Assembly: GCF_037893015.1 (NCBI RefSeq)
Contig: NC_133666.1
Location: 659,626,008 to 659,690,007 of the forward strand
Length of the DNA stretch: 64,000 bases
Reading direction: 5' to 3'
Origin: Macrotis lagotis
Taxonomy: Eukaryota > Chordata > Mammalia > Peramelemorphia > Peramelidae
The position numbers were made by a program, and so were the translations under genes. Below the pieces are notes generated by a model, which was given only the letters and a program-made list of their open reading frames with translations, made no database searches and was not told the DNA's origin. Below, in pieces: positions 58,167-64,000 of the stretch (positions are counted from its first letter, which is position 1; each line of letters opens with the position of its first letter).

Positions 58167-58343
58167 CTTTCTTTTTTTTTTTTAGTTTTTTTTTTTTTTT
58201 TTTTTGCAAGGCAATAGGGTTAAGTGGCTTGCCCAAGGCCACACAGCTAGGTAATTATTAAGTGTCTGAGGCCGGATTCCAACCCAGGAACTCCTGACTC
58301 CAAGGCCGGTGCTTTATCCACTGCGCCACCTAGCCAGCTGACC
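58167..58343 (-). mobile_element. tRNA-derived SINE (antisense) with 18-bp TSD
   Basis: Long T runs, 'GCAAGGCAATAGGGTTAAGTGG', 'GAGGCCGGATTCCAACCC', ending 'ATCCACTGCGCCACCTAGCCAGCTG'. CAGAGGGTGACAAATTTA is repeated exactly at 58149-58166 and 58344-58361; perfect duplication and low divergence suggest a young insertion. Confidence 0.97.
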
Positions 58344-58470
58344 CAGAGGGTGACAAATTTAGACAGTATTTTTAGAACCCACAATCCTATATCAGTATAG
58401 AAACAACTAAATTTGGGGGGAAATAGTTAAAATAAGGAGTTACCAGATGGTGGTAGGATTAGGATTTGGC

Positions 58471-58472
58471 TT

Positions 58473-58526
<54 letters not shown>
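58471..58526. repeat. (CT)n microsatellite
   Basis: About 24 CT units with one TT interruption near the end, next to the 3' end of an antisense L1. Confidence 0.95.
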
Positions 58527-60115
58527 CTTTTTAATGTATTATTTTGACTTTTAAGAATACATTTATTATTTATTTTAAACTTTTTTCTTTTTAATTCTGA
58601 ATTCCAAATTCTCTCCATAATTTGTAGCCCCTCCCCCACCCCACCCTGCCTCAATAACTACAAAGGCAATATTATATGTGAAATCATGCAAAACATTTCT
58701 ATTGTCACATTGCAAAAAACGAAAAGAAAAAAGAAAGCAAGAAAACTATACCTTCAATTTGCACTCAGGGTTCCTTCTCTCTCAAAGAGAATAGCATTTT
58801 TTTTCAACATGGCACTTTTGAAATTGCCTTGGATCATTGTATTGATCAGAATATTCAAGTCTTTCACGGTTGATCATCAACAAAATTACTGCTACTGTGA
58901 ACAATGATCTCCTTGTTCTCACTTCATTTTTCCTCTTTTTTATTGAAACCACACCCTTCGTCTGTTCTTACATTACAAGCTCCATCACACTCATTATGCC
59001 ACAATATGTTTAGTCATTCTCCAACTGATAAGTATCCCCCCAAATTTCCAATTTTTTTGCCACAACAAAAGGAACTGCTATAAATGTTTTTGTACATATA
59101 GGTCCTTTCCCGTTGTCTTTGATCACTTTGGGATACAGATCTGGAAGTGGTATTGCTGAGTCAAAGAGTATACAGTTTTATAGTCCTTTGGATATAGTTT
59201 CAAATTGACCTCTAGAATTGGAACATTTCAAAATCTACCCACAGTTTATTATTGTATCTATTTTTCCTTATTCCCATTAACAATTGTCATTTCTGATAGG
59301 TATGAAATGGTACCTCAGAGTTGATTTACCTTGCATTTCTCTAATCAATAGTGATTAAGAGCATTTTATATGACCATAGGTAGCTTTGATTTCTTCTTCT
59401 GAAAACTGCATGTCCATACCCTTTGATCATTTATCAACTGAAGAATGCCTTTTCTTTTTCTAAATTTAACTCGATTTCCCATACATCTAAGAAATGAAGC
59501 CTTTACCAGAGAAGCTTGTGGGGAAAATTTCATATTGCTTCATTGTCAATGGTACCTTTGAACAAAATGTAGTTTCCCTGTTTATTTCTTTAAATTAGAT
59601 CTATTTTTGCTTTGGCTTTGTCTGATATCATGATTGTTACCTCTGTCTTTTTTACTTCAACAGAAGCATATCAGATTGTGCTCCAGCCCTTAATTTTAAC
59701 TCTCTGAATGTCTTTCTGTTCCAAGTGTGTCTCTTGTAAACAATGTATTGTTGAGCTCTGATTCTAATTCATTCTGCTATCTGCTTCTGTTTTATAGGTA
59801 AGCTCATCCCATTCACATTTATGATTCAGTTATGATTATTGTGTATTTCTCTCCATTCCATTTTCTTGTTTCTCTCTGTGTCTCTCTGTGTATGTTCATG
59901 TCTCTGTCTCTCTTTTTCTCTTTGTGTATGTCTCTCTCTGTCTCTGTCTGTCTGTCTCTCTCTCTCTCTCACTGCTGTCTGTGTATGTGTGTGTGTCTGC
60001 CTCTCTGTCTCTGTCTTGGTCTCTTTCTCTGTCTCTCTCTGTCTCTGTCTCTCTCTCTCTCTCTCTGTGTCTGTCGGTCTGTCTGTCTGTCTCTCTCCAT
60101 CTCTCTCTCTCCCTG

Positions 60116-60157
<42 letters not shown>

Positions 60158-60187
60158 GTCTGTCTCTGTCTCTTTCCGTCTCTCTCT

Positions 60188-60253
<66 letters not shown>

Positions 60254-60364
60254 GTCTCTCTCCGTCTCTGTCTCTCTCTCTCTGTCTCTCTCTGTGTCTC
60301 TGTCTCTCTGTCTCTCTGTCTCTATCTCTCTCTGTCTCTCTGTGTCTCTGTCTCTGTCTCTGTG

Positions 60365-60417
<53 letters not shown>

Positions 60418-60545
60418 GCTCTCTCTCTCTCTGTGGGTGCCTCATCCTGCTTTTCCTTAAAATCTGATCTTTGCTTCCCTTAAGCTGCCTTTCCTTTTCT
60501 CCTCCCCTCTATATCTCTTAATCCCTTCCTTTCCTATTTTCCTAT
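58527..60545 (-). mobile_element. L1 (antisense), internally deleted, with a long pyrimidine tract
   Basis: Read leftwards from about 60545: inter-ORF region; ORF2 endonuclease start (59830-59546), including antisense of 'LISDKAKAKIDLI'-type sequence; a jump at about 59541-59546 to the ORF2 C-terminus; then the 3' UTR to about 58527. The junction lies just before TTTCCCCACAAGCTTCTCTG in antisense, the same place in ORF2 at which the 21225-22530 copy resumes. The central 2-2.5 kb of ORF2 is missing. Confidence 0.78.
59868..60433. repeat. Pyrimidine tract of CT and CTGT units, about 560 bp
   Basis: TCTC units mixed with TCTG, with rare A or G. The tract is open in several frames on both strands (for example plus 59832-60467), giving Ser/Leu/Val-only or Arg/Glu-only translations that are not proteins. 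In the L1 copy at 30890-31080 a shorter pyrimidine-rich inter-ORF tract sits at the matching place, so this one probably expanded from it. Confidence 0.92.
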
Positions 60546-61285
60546 TGGGTGAGATAGATTTATATACATGCATACGAGTCCATACACATATGTCATTTAT
60601 GATTATTATTGCCATTATTATTATTATTTTTTCAGGTCACCAGGCTACCAGTCTGGCAATGGTTTCATTTCCTGAGCTTTCTATTACATTCCTATTATGC
60701 CCAGGTAAGGTTTATAGAGCAATACAATTGGGTATTGGTAAATCTTTAGCAAAAGGGAGGGCTAGGGAAAGAGCCATACACACAGAAACACATATTTAAG
60801 GTTAATCTCCATTATTAAGGTAGTTTTAAGACCCTATAATTAATAAAACAATAAATAAAGCCCAGGTCTATATCATGTGGATTTCTGAGGTATAAACACT
60901 AATATTGAAAATTTGACAACAGGCTCTTGTATGAATATTAGTGTTCACTTCAGCATAGCTTTGGATGACTAAATGACAGTACCCAGCATAAAAAGATAGG
61001 GCATGGATCTGTGATTTCATTAGTATAGGGATGTCCCAGATGTGGAAACTCTCTCCATCTTTGCAGATTGGCACCCTCTTTAAAATTCATAGCATTAGAA
61101 AGCTTCCTCAACCAATGAGGGATTAAATGATACGGCTAATGTTTATTTTTATATATATACACATATATAAGTATATATGTATGTATTTTGTTATATGTAT
61201 AAGTATTTATGTATATGCATGCTTATAAGTTGATTAATTGATTGTAAACATTTATTTTATATTATTAGCTCTTCTAGGCAGTTCT
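60546..61285. other. Unassigned AT-rich DNA
   Basis: TA-rich stretches at 61150-61215; nothing else recognised. Confidence 0.4.
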
Positions 61286-61287
61286 AT

Positions 61288-61412
61288 AGTTGATGAAGAG
61301 CTGGACTTAGAATGAAAAAGAAATGGGTTCAGATTCTATCTAGGACACTTGATATGTGACTATGGGTCAATCATTTCATCATCCCAGACCTCCAGTTCCA
61401 CATTTGTAAAAC

Positions 61413-61456
<44 letters not shown>
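61288..61456 (+). mobile_element. MIR-like SINE ending in (AAT)n
   Basis: 'GAAGAGCTGGACTTAGAATG', 'GGTTCAGATTCTATC', 'TGTGACTATGGGTCAATCATTTC' then about twelve AAT units at 61418-61456. Confidence 0.6.
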
Positions 61457-61459
<3 letters not shown>

Positions 61460-61899
61460 CCTACTTTACTGTGAATTTCACCAGAAAAATACTTAAAATA
61501 GCCTCCAAATCTTAAGACAGAGGTTTGCAAACATTATGTTGTGATATCTCTCTATTTCCATCTTCCTTTTTTGTTTTACAAAAACAAATTTCAAACTTTT
61601 ATGGGGTAATACCCCTAAATTTTTGTACAAAATGATGGGCACAAATAATTTTCATAATTCAAAAATGTTATTAAATAAAATTAAGAAATTATAAGAACAA
61701 ATAAGTAAATCTTAAATAATTAATTGTTTACAAAATAATGTAATTTTCACCACACTGTAAAATATTCATTGATTTAGAGAAACTCAAGCACAGAGATGTC
61801 TTTAAATAAGTAACAAATAGCCAGGACTTAAGCTCAGGTCAGCTGATTCAATCAATTGACCTACTAGGTATGTGTCATTCTTTTCTGCAAATTATAGAG

Positions 61900-61980
61900 T
61901 ATTAAAATAAAAACAGCAGTAGCAGTCCTTGTCCTGAGAGATTATATTCTATTGGAGGAGACAACATACAATGTGTAAGC
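61900..61980 (-). mobile_element. L2 UTR scrap (antisense)
   Basis: 'CAGTCCTTGTCCTGAGAGATTATATTCTATTGGAGGAGACAACAT' resembles the antisense L2 segment that follows its 3' end; it leads into the TA microsatellite. Confidence 0.5.
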
Positions 61981-61987
61981 ATATATA

Positions 61988-62026
<39 letters not shown>

Positions 62027-62047
62027 TATATGTGTGTGTGTGTGTAT
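61988..62047. repeat. (AT)n(TG)n microsatellite
   Basis: AT units followed by about eight TG units. Confidence 0.93.
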
Positions 62048-62052
62048 ATCAT

Positions 62053-62123
62053 CTAGCTATCCCATACATGTGTAAACACATACATACAATTTATTTTGCA
62101 TACATTTTGCAAAGTATATGCAA

Positions 62124-62173
<50 letters not shown>

Positions 62174-62223
62174 ACACACACATATATAGTATGCATGTGT
62201 TTGAGCATGTATGGGCTGGCTAG
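62053..62223. repeat. Imperfect palindrome with (AT)n(AC)n in one arm
   Basis: Inner arms 62088-62102 and 62117-62131 are exact 15-bp reverse complements around a 14-base spacer. Outer arms 62053-62087 and 62189-62223 are reverse complements at 29 of 35 positions. The right side additionally contains about 57 bp of AT then AC repeat between its two arm pieces. Confidence 0.85.
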
Positions 62224-62300
62224 ACGGCATAGTAGAGTGAATAGATCCCAGACAAGTAACTTAATCTTGATGGCCACCCAAAAAAGAAAAAAAGAATAGA
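62209..62300 (+). mobile_element. SINE fragment
   Basis: 'GGGCTGGCTAGACGGCATAGTAG...AATAGATCC' resembles a SINE head, joined to 'GACAAGTAACTTAATCTTGATGGCC' and an A-rich tail; the middle is deleted. Confidence 0.55.
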
Positions 62301-62494
62301 AATTCAAGACCAAGATTTGTTGTTGTTTCGGGGACTTTCTTTTTTGTTTGCAACTTGGTCTCCCCAATTTACCCAAGCATGGAATGGTAGTGCAGCAACT
62401 ACTGTTTTACCCAACTGCTGGTTCATACTGAAGCTTTGATCAATTTGTTTCTAACCTGGCTTGACTTGGTCCTCCAGTCATGGGGACTCATCAT

Positions 62495-62750
62495 ATGGAC
62501 AGGTAGGTAGATGGCAGAGGAAATAAAGTGCCAGACCTTGAGTCAAGTAATTTTCTGAGTTTACATCTGGCCTCAAACATAACTAGTTGTTTGACACTGG
62601 GAAAGTCATTTAACCCTGTTTGCCTCAGTTTTTTCACCTGTAAAATGAGCTGGGGAAGGAAATGACAAAAACGCTCCAGTATCTCTGCCAAGAAAACAGC
62701 AAATGGGGTCACTAATAAACTGGACATGACTGAATTGACTGAAAGCTATG
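62495..62750 (+). mobile_element. MIR/CORE-type marsupial SINE, nearly complete
   Basis: 'GGACAGGTAGGTAGATGGCAGAGG', 'TTGACACTGGGAAAGTCATTTAACCCTGTTTGCCTCAG', 'TGTAAAATGAGCTGGGGAAGGAAATGAC', 'GCCAAGAAAACAGCAAATGGGGTCAC', 'CATGACTGAATTGACTGAA'. Confidence 0.82.
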
Positions 62751-62918
62751 TGTTTACACACATGTAGACATACACTTAATAGTGATAAGTAACTCTGGAC
62801 CTATGATTTTATTGTCCTGGTCTCTGCTCTGTGCCACATCCTATATCTGACATGTAGTGGCTACGTGGCCCCGGGGAAATCACATAATCTCCCAGTGCTT
62901 TAGAACACTCCCTAAGAA

Positions 62919-63195
62919 TGTTATTTGTTCTTGAAGAAGACCGTGATATCAGGGAGGTGATACCATGACAAGCACATGAAATGATTTTGAGTGAGGGAGC
63001 TGTTTTATGTCACCAGCCTCACTTTCTCCTCTGGAACCAACTTGGTTCAGTGACCAGATATGGGTCCAGAGGACTGGATATGGTTCTGCATTTATTGACC
63101 CTGATGGGCCAGGCAATCTAGGTTAACTTACTTGCCCAAATTCACACAGTGATAAGTATCTGAGTCCAGATTTGAACTCAGGTTTTCCTAAGCCT
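62919..63195 (-). mobile_element. Long SINE with RTE-like tail (antisense)
   Basis: Second copy of the element at 26556-26872. The antisense tail is 'TTGTTCTTGAAGAAGACCGTGATATCAGGGAGGTGATACCATGACAAGCAC', the body includes 'CAGTGACCAGATATGGGTCC', and the head side ends at 'AGATTTGAACTCAGG'. Confidence 0.75.
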
Positions 63196-63263
63196 TTAAG
63201 ACTATGAATGCAGGGAGGTTGCCAGTCAACATTGATGGAAAGTTTCCTTATTTGGGAGGATAC

Positions 63264-63267
<4 letters not shown>

Positions 63268-63356
<89 letters not shown>
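63268..63356. repeat. (CA)n(GA)n compound microsatellite
   Basis: About 16 CA units followed by about 27 GA units without interruption. Confidence 0.97.
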
Positions 63357-63360
<4 letters not shown>

Positions 63361-63468
63361 TATAGATATAGTGCTTAGCTGTGAAAAAACTAAGGATTCT
63401 AATAAGTACAAGTGAGGAGACATGGGGGAAAGCCAGCATAAGGATCCCCAGATAGCAGACTGAGCATT

Positions 63469-63800
63469 TTATGTGTTGAAAAAGAAAGTCATTTCAGCCA
63501 AAAAAAAGGGGAATGTTACATAATAAGTCTGGAAACTTGGAACCAGATTGCAAAGGGCTTTAAATGCCCAAGAGTAGAGTCTGGTTTTGATGGTAGAAGT
63601 AACATGGAACCATTGATATTTACTGTAAACGGGACTGACGTGATCTGACTTGCACTTTAGGAAAATCAAATTGACTTGATGGTGTGTGAAGGATAAATTA
63701 GAGAATGTTGATACTCAGGTCAGAGAGACCAATTAGAAGATTGCTGCAATAACACAAAATAAGATGATATGAGCACAAATCAAGTGGAGTTTTTTTTTTA
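63469..63800 (-). mobile_element. L2 ORF2 C-terminal remnant (antisense)
   Basis: The minus-strand frame 63469-63669 reads 'ILKCKSDHVSPV', then 'AFKALCNLVPSF', close to the conserved L2 C-terminal order (RSDHVTPL..., YKALHDLAPRYL). It is shortened and diverged. Confidence 0.65.
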
Positions 63801-64000
63801 TTGTACTCTGATGCTTTCCAAAAGTTCAGGGAAAACCTTGATAGCAATACTTTCTTCATTGGGATGCCATGGATATCTAAGGTGAGGGTAGGAATAAATT
63901 GAGTAATGAGCTCAGGAAGCAGTTTGATTGATTTTAATCCATTCCTGGTCTGGTCCTCTTCTGGTTCTAGGTACCTCTTTCATCTGAGTATGTAGGGGAA

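Noticed and set aside
59832..60483. Open frames of 190-214 codons on the plus strand and up to 158 on the minus strand
   Set aside because: They are translations of a CT/CTGT simple repeat (Ser/Leu/Val or Arg/Glu only) and are open in several frames at once.
1..64000. Endogenous retrovirus with gag/pol/env
   Set aside because: No paired LTRs, primer-binding site, protease, integrase or envelope remnants were seen; all RT remnants are of the LINE type.

Overview
The window looks like AT-rich, gene-poor nuclear DNA from a marsupial mammal. The main evidence is about twenty copies of a tRNA-derived SINE. Its head reads roughly GCAGCTAGGTGGCGCAGTGG, it has a B-box-like GAGTTCAAATCC, and its tail reads CACTTAACCCCATTGCCTTGC followed by A-rich DNA. 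It occurs with marsupial-type L1 and HAL1 elements, RTE-type LINEs and decayed L2/MIR elements. The species cannot be fixed from sequence alone. Repeat names are from memory of families; no database search was possible.

I find no intact protein-coding gene, RNA gene, CRISPR array, prokaryotic feature or clear proviral gene. All longer open frames are short, or are remnants of transposons, simple repeats, or antisense shadows. The only cellular-gene-derived sequence I recognise is a processed cytoplasmic actin pseudogene at 41011-42803. It is broken by frameshifts but still carries a recognisable beta-actin 3' UTR and a short A tail.

Layout. 1-4000: L1 3' ends with nested SINEs and a 33-bp-period minisatellite (about 2127-2470). 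6690-8060: antisense RTE LINE with a reverse-transcriptase remnant. 8313-9277: L1 3' end with a clear target-site duplication. 9826-10855: RTE in two opposed pieces (5'-inversion structure). 12756-18830: the only nearly full-length, collinear L1, with all frames decayed. 18935-23700: older L1 pieces, an L2 ORF remnant and an internally deleted L1. 23690-25335: 5'-truncated HAL1 carrying three antisense SINEs. 27540-28085: antisense L2. 28262-33335: HAL1 interrupted by an antisense, internally deleted L1 that itself carries three SINEs. 33575-38395: 5'-truncated L1 with one SINE. 38400-41000: mostly unassigned DNA with old SINEs and an L1 scrap. 41011-42803: actin pseudogene. 42804-49700: old L2/MIR pieces and SINEs. 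49765-51135: L1 3' end and SINE. 51360-58170: sparse old repeats and unassigned DNA. 58530-60540: antisense, internally deleted L1 with a 560-bp pyrimidine tract. 60540-64000: MIR/L2 pieces, microsatellites, an imperfect palindrome and a second RTE-tailed SINE.

The elements are layered rather than acting together as genes. Autonomous LINE classes (L1, RTE, L2) are present next to sequences that probably depended on them: HAL1, SINEs, deletion-derivative L1s and the actin retrocopy. No undescribed functional system was found. The most informative structures are the three internally deleted L1 copies (two sharing nearly the same 3' breakpoint), the nested HAL1/L1/SINE insertion, the minisatellite with an 11-codon period, and the imperfect palindrome near 62.1 kb.
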